From assembly GCA_027449865.1 (NCBI GenBank), contig DAIDKV010000046.1:1-64000 (forward strand): a DNA stretch of 64,000 nt. The letters are read 5' to 3'. The translations under genes and the position numbers were made by a program. Source of the DNA: Planctomycetales bacterium. Lineage in GTDB: Bacteria > Planctomycetota > Planctomycetia > Isosphaerales > Isosphaeraceae. This document shows, piece after piece, positions 8,175 through 16,910 of the stretch; position 1 is the stretch's first letter; the number at the start of each line of letters is the position of its first letter. Below the pieces are notes generated by a model that was not told the origin of the DNA, did not search any database, and saw only the letters and a list, made by a program, of their open reading frames with translations.

Positions 8175-9370
8175 TATTGATCTTTGCCCTGAAGAATATC
8201 CCGGGACTGCCGGGCGACGACGATCTCTTCGTTCGTCGGAACGGTCCAGACCTCGATCCGGGAACCGGGGGTCGAGACCTTTCGCTCGACTGGACCCGAC
8301 TCGTTAGCCGAAGGGTCAAGCTCGATCCCGAACCAGCCGAGGTCGCGGCAAACACCCGACCGGATTCTCGATGAGTTCTCGCCGATCCCGCCGGTGAACA
8401 CGATGGCGTCGGCCCCGCCCAGTTCCACGAGAAAGGCACCCAGGTAATGACGGATCGCCCCGACGAACTGGTCCATCGCCAGTTGAGCCCGAGCGTCGCC
8501 AGCCGATGCGGCGGATTCGATGTCGCGCAGGTCTCGCGCCCCGCAAAGCCCCTCCAGTCCCGACTGATTGGCGAGGATGTTCAGGATCTCTTCAAGACTC
8601 TTGCCCGTCTCGCGGAGCAGGACCGGCAGAGCGAAGACGTCGAAGTCGCCGACGCGATTATTATGCGGGAGGCCGGTCTGCGGGCTCATTCCCAGGCTAC
8701 ACGCCTGCGACTCACCATTCCGGATCGCGCAGAGGGAAGAGCTACCGCCGAGGTGACAGGAGATCAACTTGATCCCAGACCGTCCCATCAACTCCGGCAT
8801 TCTCCACGAGATATAACGATGACTCGCCCCGTGGAAACCCCAGCGACGCACCCCGAGTTCGGTCGCCCAGGCATCGGGGATCGCGTACCTCTGATTGGCC
8901 TCGGGTATCGTCCGGTGGAAACCGGTCTCGAAGGCCGCGACCAGCGGCAAATTGGGGAATCGCTCACGCAGCATCCGCATCGCGCGGGTGTACGGCGGAT
9001 TGTGCGCTGGGGCCACGTCCGCGAAGGCCTCCATCGCCGCCAACACCGACTCGTCGACCACGTGAACCCCGGTCAGGTTCCGCGCGTGGACCGCCTTGAA
9101 CCCGATCGCCGAGACCTCCGACGGATCGGCCAGAACGCCGATCTCCGAATCCGCGAGCGAGTCGAGACAAAGCCGAACCGCCTCGCCGTGATCGGCGATC
9201 GGCCCGACCTGCTCACGCTCGCCCCGGGGCGACTTCACGACCGACTTCGCGTTCGGCGAGCCGATTCGTTCAATCGCCCCCCGCGCCATCACGGGCTCGG
9301 CCGGGTCTGACAGATCAAATAGTCGATACTTGAAGCTGGTGCTTCCGAGGTTGGCGACGAGGATCTTCAC
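8174..9370 (-). CDS. ackA: Acetate/propionate kinase family (lactyl-phosphate to lactate plus ATP)
   Basis: A 398-residue ASKHA-fold kinase. The phosphate-binding start is ILVANLGSTSFKYRLFDL. Family blocks include ETGFHRTIP, RWGFHGASHRYI (catalytic His and Arg region), CHLGGSSSLCAIRNG and IVFTGGIGENSSRIR. It is slightly divergent from housekeeping AckA: the usual LGNGxS is LGGSSS and the usual EGLMMGTRSGD region reads TGLPHNNRVGD. In this operon it would harvest ATP from the acyl-phosphate made by PduL. It starts 3 bases after the stop of the BMC-H gene. No encapsulation helix is obvious, so it may act outside or at the shell. Confidence 0.92.
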   Translation of the reverse strand: MKILVANLGSTSFKYRLFDLSDPAEPVMARGAIERIGSPNAKSVVKSPRGEREQVGPIADHGEAVRLCLDSLADSEIGVLADPSEVSAIGFKAVHARNLTGVHVVDESVLAAMEAFADVAPAHNPPYTRAMRMLRERFPNLPLVAAFETGFHRTIPEANQRYAIPDAWATELGVRRWGFHGASHRYISWRMPELMGRSGIKLISCHLGGSSSLCAIRNGESQACSLGMSPQTGLPHNNRVGDFDVFALPVLLRETGKSLEEILNILANQSGLEGLCGARDLRDIESAASAGDARAQLAMDQFVGAIRHYLGAFLVELGGADAIVFTGGIGENSSRIRSGVCRDLGWFGIELDPSANESGPVERKVSTPGSRIEVWTVPTNEEIVVARQSRDILQGKDQ

Positions 9371-9373
9371 GGC

Positions 9374-9655
9374 TCACTGGCCTCCCACGAAGGCCCGGAC
9401 GATCGCCGAGTCGGGGCGAGGGATTACATGGGCGGCTCGAAGCTCGCCAACCCGCCCCGCCGCCTCGGCCCCCGCCTCGACAGCGGCACGAACACTACTG
9501 ACATCACCACGGATCATCACACTTACCACGCCGCCGTCGAGCTTCAGAACTGAGCCCGCCAGCTCCACGCTGGCCGCCTTGAGCATCGCGTCGGTCGCAT
9601 GGATCAGCGCCACCAGGCCGAACGTCTCGATCAGCCCCAGGGCGTTTCCGTTCAT
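9374..9655 (-). CDS. BMC-H hexameric shell protein
   Basis: A 93-residue Pfam-BMC protein. ALGLIETFGLVALIHATDAM is the opening strand and helix and LRAAHVIPRPDSAIVRAF the closing part. The helix VRAAVEAGAEAAGRVGEL is nearly identical to that of the next paralogue. Hexamers of this type tile the shell facets, with a small central pore for metabolite passage. It has the shortest N-terminus of the three BMC-H proteins. Confidence 0.94.
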   Translation of the reverse strand: MNGNALGLIETFGLVALIHATDAMLKAASVELAGSVLKLDGGVVSVMIRGDVSSVRAAVEAGAEAAGRVGELRAAHVIPRPDSAIVRAFVGGQ

Positions 9656-9737
9656 GGTTCCCTCGCTCCCCTCTCAATGTTGGTGTCCGGTCGGCCCGGT
9701 CGTCGGCCTCTCGCAACGCCGTCGGCCGGGGGATCTC

Positions 9738-9819
9738 AGATCCCGGATTCTGGAGTCCAAACCGCTTCAGGAAACAGGTTCCAGATATCTGGAACCTGGA
9801 GTCTGCGATCCTGGGATCG
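9738..9819 (-). repeat. Long imperfect inverted repeat with a 24-base perfect palindrome at its centre
   Basis: The 181-base gap between two BMC-H genes holds a self-complementary region. The centre at 9775-9798 is a perfect 24-base palindrome (half-site CAGGTTCCAGAT). The flanks GATCCCGGATTCTGGAGTCC and GGAGTCTGCGATCCTGGGATC extend it as an imperfect hairpin to about 82 bases. No T-run follows. It may be a small mobile palindromic element or an mRNA-processing hairpin that sets shell-protein ratios. Confidence 0.7.
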
Positions 9820-9836
9820 ATCCCCTGACGACCGGA

Positions 9837-10163
9837 TCAGCCGAGGAACGTCCGGATGATCGCCTCGTCCGGCCTGGGGATTACGTGGGCGCTCACCAGT
9901 TCGCCGACGCGACTGGCCGCCTCCGCGCCCGCCTCGACGGCCGCCCGGACGCTCCCCACATCGCCCCGCACAACCGTGGTGACAAACGCTCCGCCGACCT
10001 GAACCCGACCGGCCAACATCACGTTGGCCGCCTTGAGCATCGCGTCGGTTCCCTCGATCATCCCGACCAGACCCTTGGTCTCGATCAGGCCGAGAGCGTC
10101 ACCATTGAAACCGTTGCCGTTAACGCCGATTCGGCCGCCGGCCGCTCGCTGCACTGTCGCCAT
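9837..10163 (-). CDS. BMC-H hexameric shell protein
   Basis: A 108-residue BMC-domain protein with a short Gly/Asn-rich N-terminal extension (about 20 residues) ahead of ALGLIETKGLVGMIEGTDAM. The usual core GAFVTTVVRGDVGSVRAAVE and end SAHVIPRPDEAIIRTFLG are intact. It starts 4 bases after the stop of the previous BMC-H gene. In-frame alternative starts within the extension are possible, so the N-terminus is the least sure part. Confidence 0.92.
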   Translation of the reverse strand: MATVQRAAGGRIGVNGNGFNGDALGLIETKGLVGMIEGTDAMLKAANVMLAGRVQVGGAFVTTVVRGDVGSVRAAVEAGAEAASRVGELVSAHVIPRPDEAIIRTFLG

Positions 10164-10167
10164 GGTC

Positions 10168-10500
10168 TCAGGCTCCGTCGCTCTTGGTGGCCTTGGTTGG
10201 GGTCGCAGACGCCGCCTTGGTGAAGCTCAGAACGCCGCCGAGATCCTCGTGCGGGCGAGGGATCACCTGCACGCTCACCACCTCGCCAATTCGGCTCGCC
10301 GCCGCGGCGCCGGCGTCGACCGCCGCCTTCACCGCCGCCACGTCGCCCGCGACGAAGGCCGTCACCAGCCCGCTGCCGATCTTCTCCCAGCCGACAAGAT
10401 CGACGTTCGCCGCCTTGACCATCGCGTCGCTGGCTTCCACCAGCGCCACAAACCCCTTCGTCTCAATCATGCCGAGCGCTTCGAGCGATGCCGAGGCCAT
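10168..10500 (-). CDS. BMC-H hexameric shell protein with C-terminal extension
   Basis: A 110-residue BMC-domain protein: [20 protein letters not shown], then [20 protein letters not shown] and [15 protein letters not shown]. It differs from its two neighbours by a C-terminal tail of about 20 residues rich in Ala, Thr and Lys, which in related shell proteins lies on one face of the hexamer. It is the first shell gene of the operon, 71 bases after pduL. Confidence 0.93.
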   Translation of the reverse strand: MASASLEALGMIETKGFVALVEASDAMVKAANVDLVGWEKIGSGLVTAFVAGDVAAVKAAVDAGAAAASRIGEVVSVQVIPRPHEDLGGVLSFTKAASATPTKATKSDGA

Positions 10501-10571
10501 GGAAGGCCCTCCCTAGGTCCAGTTACCGAAACGTTCCGCCCAGTCCCATCCATCCCCTTCGCCCAGAATCC

Positions 10572-11273
10572 TCACGCCTTGACGAGCGTGACCTTGCTGG
10601 CGTGGGGCAAGTCGCAGCAATTCGCCTCATCTGTGTCGATGTGAACTTCCAGCTTCCAGTCGGGATGCGTCCGCACCAGGAGCCCTTCGAGCGTCGAGGG
10701 ACACGTGCTCTCCACCCGCATGTTCATCCGATCGAGGTGCTTCACGCCGTAATACTCGGCGTCCTTCGGCCCCATGTGCACGTGCCGCTCGGCCCGGATC
10801 ACTCCCATTTTGAGTTCGAGCGTTCCCTTGGGTCCGACCAGCAAGCAACCCGGCGTCCCTTCAATATCACCCGAAAGCCGAACGGGGAGATCGATCCCCA
10901 GGCTGATCGCGTCGGTGAACGAAAGCTCCACCTGGCTGAACTTCCGGCAGGGCCCAAGAATCCGAACCCCCGGTATCATGCGCTGCCTCGGCCCAACCAC
11001 CGCCACGGTCTCGTTCGAGGCGAAGTCGGTCGCCTGGTACAGCCGTTTCATTTCCGTAAGCTGATACCCACGACCAAAGAGGACATCCACATCCTCCTGA
11101 GTGAGATGGCAATGACGCGCCGAAATATTCACAACCACATTCGGCCGGTATTCCTGGCTCATCGGGGCGTGCCCGTTCGCCGGAGCCCCTTGCCCCATCT
11201 GCTGCCGGAGGATCGCACGCACCAGGCCCTCGACCTGCTCGCGCGTCGGTGATGCCGCCGTCAGGATGCTCAT
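10572..11273 (-). CDS. pduL: PduL-type phosphotransacylase with N-terminal encapsulation peptide
   Basis: Converts acyl-CoA and phosphate to acyl-phosphate, freeing CoA inside the compartment. The 233-residue protein has an N-terminal amphipathic helix ([18 protein letters not shown]) and linker, then the PduL fold. Zinc ligands are visible in [14 protein letters not shown] and [13 protein letters not shown]. The CoA-binding barrel pieces [18 protein letters not shown] and ADE-type ends are as expected for the family. The start ATG overlaps the deoR stop (ATGA), so it is coupled to the regulator gene. Confidence 0.93.
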   Translation of the reverse strand: MSILTAASPTREQVEGLVRAILRQQMGQGAPANGHAPMSQEYRPNVVVNISARHCHLTQEDVDVLFGRGYQLTEMKRLYQATDFASNETVAVVGPRQRMIPGVRILGPCRKFSQVELSFTDAISLGIDLPVRLSGDIEGTPGCLLVGPKGTLELKMGVIRAERHVHMGPKDAEYYGVKHLDRMNMRVESTCPSTLEGLLVRTHPDWKLEVHIDTDEANCCDLPHASKVTLVKA

Positions 11274-12118
11274 ACTGCGCTCCCTGGACCGTCATTCCCA
11301 CTCGAAGCGCCCTCGGCCCGGATCGCCGTGGACGCTGTCCCGTTGTTCCGACTCGATTCCACCGATGCGACGTGAACAGTCAGCCCCGCCGCCTCCAGCA
11401 TCGCCCGATGCTCCTCGGCCACGTCCGAGTCGATCACGATCGAGCCGACCTCATCGAGCCCGCAGAGCCTCGCCAGTGCCAGCCGGCCGAACTTGGTATG
11501 GTCGGCCACGATCATCACGTCCTGGCCGCAAGCCATCATCTGCCGCTCGGTCTCGACCAGCAGCAGATTGGAGTTATAGATCCCGTGCGGCATGATTCCA
11601 CCGGCGCCGAGGATGGCCGTCCGAACCCGGATCGACTTCATCATCTCGATCGCCTGAGACCCAAGCGCCACTCCCGTCCTCGGGTAGACATATCCGCCGA
11701 TGAGGATCAAATCCGTCTGCTGACTGCTCGCGAGCAACTGTGCGATCGGAAGGCTGTTCGTCACCACCTGCAGCCGGCGCCCGACCAGAGCCCTCGCGAC
11801 CTCAAGCGTCGTGGTTCCACCGTCGAGCAAAACGGTATCCCCATCTTCGAGAAGTCCGGCGGCCGTCTGTCCGATCGCTCGCTTCTCCGCGGCTGAGGTC
11901 CCGGTCCGCTCCTCAAAGGCCGGCATCGACCGGACCTCGCCCGCGTACACCGCCCCGCCGTGCGTCCGCTTGATCATCCCGGTGAGATCGAGCGCCTCAA
12001 GATCGCGCCGGATCGTACTCTCCGAGACCCCGAGTTCCCGAACCAGCTCGTCCAGGGTCGCGTAACCCTGCCGGCTGATCAGCTCGATCAGTCGTCGCCG
12101 TCGCGGTTCTGGCAGCAT
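11270..12118 (-). CDS. DeoR-family transcriptional regulator of the BMC operon
   Basis: First gene of the BMC operon. From the ATG at 12118 it encodes 282 residues starting [19 protein letters not shown], the typical beginning of the DeoR winged-helix domain ([18 protein letters not shown] is the recognition region). The C-terminal DeoRC sensor follows, with [18 protein letters not shown] as the sugar-phosphate-binding signature. The frame stays open to 12196, but that part would run across a palindrome upstream and lacks HTH similarity. DeoR proteins usually repress sugar catabolic operons and release DNA on binding a sugar phosphate, here plausibly a fucose or rhamnose pathway intermediate. 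Confidence 0.9.
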   Translation of the reverse strand: MLPEPRRRRLIELISRQGYATLDELVRELGVSESTIRRDLEALDLTGMIKRTHGGAVYAGEVRSMPAFEERTGTSAAEKRAIGQTAAGLLEDGDTVLLDGGTTTLEVARALVGRRLQVVTNSLPIAQLLASSQQTDLILIGGYVYPRTGVALGSQAIEMMKSIRVRTAILGAGGIMPHGIYNSNLLLVETERQMMACGQDVMIVADHTKFGRLALARLCGLDEVGSIVIDSDVAEEHRAMLEAAGLTVHVASVESSRNNGTASTAIRAEGASSGNDGPGSAV

Positions 12119-12189
12119 TCCGACCCTTGATTGAGATCTTGACCACGACCCGTCAACATTCTCCGCCACGCCGCAGTATCTGTCAAGAA

Positions 12190-12208
12190 CCTTCATTCAA
12201 CATGAAGG
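12190..12208. promoter_or_regulatory. Palindrome in the deoR-mutM intergenic region, candidate DeoR operator
   Basis: CCTTCAT-TCAAC-ATGAAGG is a 7-bp inverted repeat with a 5-base spacer. It lies 72 bases upstream of the deoR start in the only sizeable gap before the BMC operon, which is where an autoregulatory DeoR site would be expected. Binding is not demonstrated. Confidence 0.45.
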
Positions 12209-12300
12209 ATCTCGAAAGAAAATGGAAGGATTTGCCGGCTGATTGGAGTCGAGCCTCTCGGGTCGATAGAATCGATGGATCACTTTGAGGAGGATGGAGC

Positions 12301-13158
12301 ATGCCGGAGCTTCCCGAGGTCGAGACAATGGTCCGCGGACTGCGCGGGGTCTTGCCTGGTCGTAGCCTGCGTCGCCTGGAGGTCCGCGACCCGAGCCTCT
12401 TGCAGGGATGCACCGCAACCTCGCTGGTGCGGCGGATGCGCGGAGCCAAGGTGGCGGGCGTCAGCCGTCGAGGCAAGTGGGTGGTCGTCGAACTCGAAGA
12501 CAACCGGGGATTGATCGTCATTCAGCCGAGGATGACAGGAGGATTCTGGCTGATTGAACCCGCCCGACCCGAACACATCCGCCTGGCATTCCACCTGGAT
12601 AAGCCCGAGGCGACGGTCTGGTATTGCGATGCGAGGCGGCTAGGAAAGGTTTCCTGGTATCGGGATGCCGAGGCCGCGGAAATCGCCTTCTGCCGATCGC
12701 AGGGGCCCGACGCCCTCCAGATCGATCGTGAAGATCTGGCCGAGCGCCTCGCCCGGACCTCGCGCGGGATCAAGCCGACACTGATGGATCAGAAGGTCCT
12801 GGCGGGGATCGGGAACATTTACGCCGACGAGACCCTGCATCGCACCGGCCTTCACCCAGAGCGTCCCTCCTCCTCGCTTTCCTTGGACGAGATCGCGCGA
12901 CTTCACTCCGCGATTGGCGAGGTTCTGGCCAGGGCGATCGAGCTGGAGGGTTCGTCGTTTGACGCCGGATATCGGACCGTTCTTGGACTCGAAGGAGGCT
13001 TTCTGGCCCAGAACTCGGTGTACGGCCGAGAACATCAACCCTGCCCTTCGTGCGCCGGTCCCATCCGCAAAATCCGAATAGCCGGTTTGATCGGTCGTCC
13101 TACTTATTATTGCGCTGTCTGCCAGGTCATCCCGACCCGCATATCCCGTCCTCGCTAA
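12301..13158 (+). CDS. mutM: Formamidopyrimidine-DNA glycosylase (MutM/Fpg)
   Basis: Base-excision repair enzyme that removes 8-oxoguanine and nicks the strand. The chain starts MPELPEVETMVRGLRG, where Pro2 and Glu3 are catalytic. The conserved Lys is in RRGKWVVVEL, and the C-terminal zinc finger is CPSC...CAVC (about residues 246-269). The 285-residue length is usual. GAGGA lies just upstream of the ATG. It is divergent from the BMC operon and unrelated to it in function. The Asn-containing GIGNIYADE motif supports MutM rather than Nei. Confidence 0.95.
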   Translation: MPELPEVETMVRGLRGVLPGRSLRRLEVRDPSLLQGCTATSLVRRMRGAKVAGVSRRGKWVVVELEDNRGLIVIQPRMTGGFWLIEPARPEHIRLAFHLDKPEATVWYCDARRLGKVSWYRDAEAAEIAFCRSQGPDALQIDREDLAERLARTSRGIKPTLMDQKVLAGIGNIYADETLHRTGLHPERPSSSLSLDEIARLHSAIGEVLARAIELEGSSFDAGYRTVLGLEGGFLAQNSVYGREHQPCPSCAGPIRKIRIAGLIGRPTYYCAVCQVIPTRISRPR

Positions 13159-13339
13159 GTTTTCTTCCTCAAAATCAGGATTAATTTGCATTTTGCGGAT
13201 TTGGATTCACAATGGGTCTTGGTGGATCAGGCCCGACATCGCTCTTTGGCAATCCGGCGGACCATTCAGTGTTTTCGGCGCCGAACTTCGGCGCCGAAAG
13301 CGCCGACGAACGTCGCGGATTTCGGCGCCCTCGGGTTCT

Positions 13340-13425
13340 CGAAATCGTGACGAACGAACCCAAACTCCCAGCCCCCGGGTCAAGAATCGACCTCGAATCG
13401 TGACGAACGAACCCAAACTCCCGGC
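13340..13425. repeat. Two direct copies of a GTGACGAACGAACCCAAACT unit in a 660-base gene-free stretch
   Basis: The 20-base unit and its flanks occur from 13346 and from 13399, about 53 bases apart, both preceded by CGA(A)ATC and followed by CCC(A/G)GC. Nearby at 13277-13307 is a GGCGCCGAA palindromic cluster. I see no convincing gene between mutM (ending 13158) and the sensor kinase (from 13823); the short frames there are low-complexity Arg/Ser/Pro sequence. The kinase promoter is probably in this region. Confidence 0.7.
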
Positions 13426-13822
13426 TCCAGGTCGAAAATCGAGCAAACGAAGCCACGATATTGACGATCATTCGGAAAATGCCGCCGGATACGATGGGTC
13501 AGATGGTTCGATTTCCACTAGAAAGATCGATAATTTCGATGAGCCCCATCAACCGATTTTTTCCGATTTCTGGTCAAGAGCCGCCGACTCGTTTTCCTCG
13601 TCCTTCTCGGTTTCGACGGACGCGGCCGTCGGACGTTTGGGTCGGATCGCGGACGGGAGGCGGACCGGTCTCGACCGGCTCGGGATTCGCGGTTAACCTC
13701 TCGGAAGGGGACCATGGAAGGTCACGCAATCCCGGAAGGCCCCCAGGGGCTGCGTTCGTGACATTCCTTCGATTCGTCGTCGCGTCGGAATGGTCCCCGG
13801 TCGGCTCGGAGGATCGAGGCTC

Positions 13823-15733
13823 GTGTCGTATCGCAGCTTCAAGCACCTGCTCGGCGAGACCAGCCTGGAGCGCAAGTGCCGCTTCATCTTTGGGGCGGGG
13901 ATCTTCGTGCTGGTCGCCACCAGCTTCTCATGGTACGGCCAGAAGACCGAAAACCTCGTCCGCAAGCAAACGACCCAGAACGCTCGGATGCTCGTCGAAT
14001 CGGCATTGATGAACATCCACTACAAGGCGCTGGGGAACCACCTCTTCGAACCGGTTCTCAAGGTCCTGGTCGACGACCTGAAGCCGGCCGACCTTCCCAA
14101 TTATCAGGCGTGGGTGCTTGATCCCGACAGCCCAACCAACACCAAGAAGCAGCCGCGCGACGACTTCGAACGCGTGACCCTGGCGAGGTTCATCGAGGCC
14201 GCCGCGGCCGGCAAGCCGGGCCATTCCCCGGGGAAAACGCCCGCCTTCGCCAATGGCCTGCCAACCTGGGCCGAGAAGGTCACGCCCGACGGGCAGGAAT
14301 ATCACTACATTCAGGCCGTCTTTTTCAAGCCAAGTTGCCTGATGCCCTGCCACAGTATCACCAATCGGGGGGCGGGGCTGGATGAAGGCGCGGGGCTTCC
14401 CGAGGATCAGATCATCCTCGACAACCACATGATGAAGCTCGGCCCGGACGGCAAGCAGTATGTTGCGACTCGCCCCGACGACCTTGCCGGAGCGGTCGTG
14501 ATTAGCCTGCCGATGGCCCAGACGAATAATGCGATCAAGGGGAACCGGGCCATGCTCATCACCTTCGCCCTGGTGACGGTGGTGCTGGCGATGGTCTCCT
14601 CGCTGATGATCGTCCGTTACGTAATCGTCAAGCCGGTCAAGCACCTTCGCGACGTCTCCGACGCAATCGCCGCCGGACGGCTCAACATCCGAAGCCAGAT
14701 CCAGACGGGCGACGAGTTCGAGGATCTCTCGCACGCCTTCAATCGAATGCTTCACAACCTCGTCGCCATGCAGCAGGAACTTCGCGAGGTCAACAGCGAT
14801 CTCGACCGGAAGGTAGACGAGCTTGCCCAGGCGAACATGGCGCTCTTCGAAATGAACCGTTTGAAGAGCGACTTCCTCGCGACCATGAGCCATGAACTCC
14901 GAACGCCCCTGAACTCGATCATCGGCTTCTCGGAAGTTCTCGCCGGCTCCGACCAGCTCAACGACCGTCAGCGCCGCTATGCGGGGAATATCCAGACCTC
15001 GGGCAAGATGCTCCTCTCGATGATCAATGACATTCTCGACCTGGCGAAGATCGAAAGCGGCAAGATGGAGGTTCGCACCGAGGACTTCTCGATCCGCGAC
15101 GTTTGCGAGGGCCTCACAAACCTTTGCCGGCCGATCGCCGAACGAAAGGGGATCACCCTCGAATGCCGGATCGACGAGGCCATTCCCCTCCTCCGGCAAG
15201 ACCCGGTCAAGATCCGTCAGATCCTCTACAACCTGCTCTCGAACGCGATCAAGTTCACGCCCGAGGGGGGCCGCGTGACACTTCGCGCTCGCGCCGAGGG
15301 ACGCTCGGCCGTCCTGGAGGTCGAGGATAACGGGATCGGGATCGCCGAGGAGGAACGCGAGGTCATCTTCGAGAAGTTCCGCCAGGCCCGGGCCCCCGGA
15401 CAGGGGGACGACGTTCTCACGCGGGAACACCAGGGAACGGGCCTGGGCCTCTCGATCGTCCGCGAGCTAACCCGGCTCCTCGGAGGCGACGTCCACCTGG
15501 AGAGCGAGCCTGGCAAGGGAAGCACCTTCACGATCCGGGTCCCACTGATGCTCTCCGGCAATCGCAAATTCGAGGTCAACCTCTCCGACGAGCGGGTCGA
15601 CCTGACCAAAGCCCGTCGCGTCGACCCGATGCTCCCCCTGCCTCACCTCTCGATGTCCCGAGAGTCGACGCCGGTGATCTCCGAGCCGGCCGACCCTTAT
15701 CGATGGCGGCGACGCAACCCATCACGAAGCTAA
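13823..15733 (+). CDS. Membrane sensor histidine kinase with periplasmic Tll0287/DUF3365-like domain and CX3CH motif
   Basis: A GTG start at 13823 with GGAGGA about 10 bases upstream fits better than the in-frame ATG at 13790. Order: transmembrane helix (about 24-42), extracytoplasmic domain of about 190 residues resembling DUF3365, second transmembrane helix (about 240-265), HAMP, coiled coil, HisKA with phospho-His in MSHELRTPLNS, and HATPase_c with DNGIGIAEEE and GTGLGLSIV. The periplasmic domain contains C172-LMP-C176-H177, close to the CXXCH heme c motif but with three spacer residues. I infer a redox or heme-dependent input. No partner response regulator is adjacent. The last 45 residues after the ATPase domain are disordered-looking. 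Confidence 0.88.
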   Translation: MSYRSFKHLLGETSLERKCRFIFGAGIFVLVATSFSWYGQKTENLVRKQTTQNARMLVESALMNIHYKALGNHLFEPVLKVLVDDLKPADLPNYQAWVLDPDSPTNTKKQPRDDFERVTLARFIEAAAAGKPGHSPGKTPAFANGLPTWAEKVTPDGQEYHYIQAVFFKPSCLMPCHSITNRGAGLDEGAGLPEDQIILDNHMMKLGPDGKQYVATRPDDLAGAVVISLPMAQTNNAIKGNRAMLITFALVTVVLAMVSSLMIVRYVIVKPVKHLRDVSDAIAAGRLNIRSQIQTGDEFEDLSHAFNRMLHNLVAMQQELREVNSDLDRKVDELAQANMALFEMNRLKSDFLATMSHELRTPLNSIIGFSEVLAGSDQLNDRQRRYAGNIQTSGKMLLSMINDILDLAKIESGKMEVRTEDFSIRDVCEGLTNLCRPIAERKGITLECRIDEAIPLLRQDPVKIRQILYNLLSNAIKFTPEGGRVTLRARAEGRSAVLEVEDNGIGIAEEEREVIFEKFRQARAPGQGDDVLTREHQGTGLGLSIVRELTRLLGGDVHLESEPGKGSTFTIRVPLMLSGNRKFEVNLSDERVDLTKARRVDPMLPLPHLSMSRESTPVISEPADPYRWRRRNPSRS

Positions 15734-15923
15734 AGTCTATGATCTGGCAAGATGCACATTTCATCTTGTCGTACTGTATCGGGTGTGACGATAAGATTGG
15801 ACGTTTGGCTCTGGTTCGCATTCCGGGTGGATGCGGGTTAGACTGTCGTTGGGCAGAGCGAATGGGGGAGGGTCGTCGGGCCCTCGCTTCGTCTGGACCA
15901 GGGGATGGGGAGCATCGGAGCCG

Positions 15924-16910
15924 ATGAGCAATCCGGGCGAGGGACCAGCCGTCCTCGGGATCGACCTGGGCGGGACAAAGATCCTCACGGGAGTGGTTGG
16001 GGCGGATCACCGAATCCTCGGCCGCGCCAAGCGGCCGACGCCAGCCCGTGAGGGAGGAGCGGCGATTCTCTCGGCGATCCTCGGCTGTGTTGACGAGGCT
16101 TTGAAGGTTGCCGGGCTCGATCGGGGCGCGATCGCCTCGGCTGGCGTCGGCTCGCCCGGTCCGCTCGACACCGAGACTGGTGTGATTCTCTTCAGTTCGA
16201 ACCTCAACGTGAAGAACTATCCCCTGGGCCCCGAGCTTTCAAGGACCCTGGATCGGCCCGTGGTCGTGCAGAACGATGTTCGTGTCGGCGGGTATGCCGA
16301 GCACCGGCTGGGTGCGGGACGCGGATATGCAAGTATGATCGCGGCGTTCGTCGGAACCGGCATCGGCGGGTGTTACATCCAGCGCGGTGAGATTGTCCGA
16401 GGATCGACATGCAATGCCGGCGAGATCGGGCACGTGATCATCAAGGCCGGTGGCCCTCGATGCGGCTGTGGCGCCCGGGGATGCCTGGAAGCCCTGGCGA
16501 GCAAGACGGCGATCGGCCGTCGCGTGCAGAAGGCGGTCCGCAAGGGTCTCCCCACGATACTCGGCGACAAGATGGCGCGCAAGGGTGGTCGGCTGAAGAG
16601 CGGCGACCTGGCCGAGGCGGTCGCGGCGAAGGACCTGGTTGCTGTCAAGGAGGTTCACCGGGCCGCCCATTACCTGGGTCTTGGGCTTGGCAGTCTGATC
16701 AATGTCCTTGGGCCCGAGATTGTCATCATCGGCGGTGGGGTTGCCGGTGCCCTGGGTCAGCCCTACCTGGACCTGGTTCGGACCGCCGCGCGGTCGCAGG
16801 CTCTCACAGACCCTGACGGTCTGATCCGGATCGAGCCAGCCTCGCTCGGCGACGATGCCGGCATCCTGGGCGCCTCACTCCTCGCTCGCGAGAAGTTGGT
16901 CACCACCTGA
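15924..16910 (+). CDS. ROK-family sugar kinase (glucokinase-like)
   Basis: Starts MSNPGEGPAVLGIDLGGTKI, with GGAG just upstream. The longer frame from 15831 adds an unlikely low-complexity leader. The ATP-binding DLGGTK, the substrate Asp in VVQNDVRVGG, and the zinc-binding CGCGARGCLEALAS after GEIGHVII are ROK hallmarks. About 328 residues. ROK kinases phosphorylate glucose or related sugars; no ROK repressor HTH is present, so this is an enzyme. Glucose is the default guess for this subgroup. Confidence 0.88.
   Translation: MSNPGEGPAVLGIDLGGTKILTGVVGADHRILGRAKRPTPAREGGAAILSAILGCVDEALKVAGLDRGAIASAGVGSPGPLDTETGVILFSSNLNVKNYPLGPELSRTLDRPVVVQNDVRVGGYAEHRLGAGRGYASMIAAFVGTGIGGCYIQRGEIVRGSTCNAGEIGHVIIKAGGPRCGCGARGCLEALASKTAIGRRVQKAVRKGLPTILGDKMARKGGRLKSGDLAEAVAAKDLVAVKEVHRAAHYLGLGLGSLINVLGPEIVIIGGGVAGALGQPYLDLVRTAARSQALTDPDGLIRIEPASLGDDAGILGASLLAREKLVTT

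Noticed and set aside
8074-8439. N-terminal extension of the third BMC-P gene
   Set aside because: It overlaps ackA and a dispersed repeat, is low-complexity, and the shell-protein fold begins at the ATG at 8073.
2165-12118. Diol dehydratase or BMC-T shell genes in the BMC operon
   Set aside because: No frame resembling PduCDE, a glycyl-radical enzyme or a tandem-BMC protein was found, so the locus was not called a Pdu, Eut or GRM type.
13340-13425. Short CRISPR array
   Set aside because: Only two imperfectly flanked copies, no further spacers and no cas genes in the window.
13928-15430. Open frame of 500 codons on the minus strand
   Set aside because: It is the antisense shadow of the sensor histidine kinase, with no start signal and no recognisable domain; long antisense frames are expected in high-G+C DNA.
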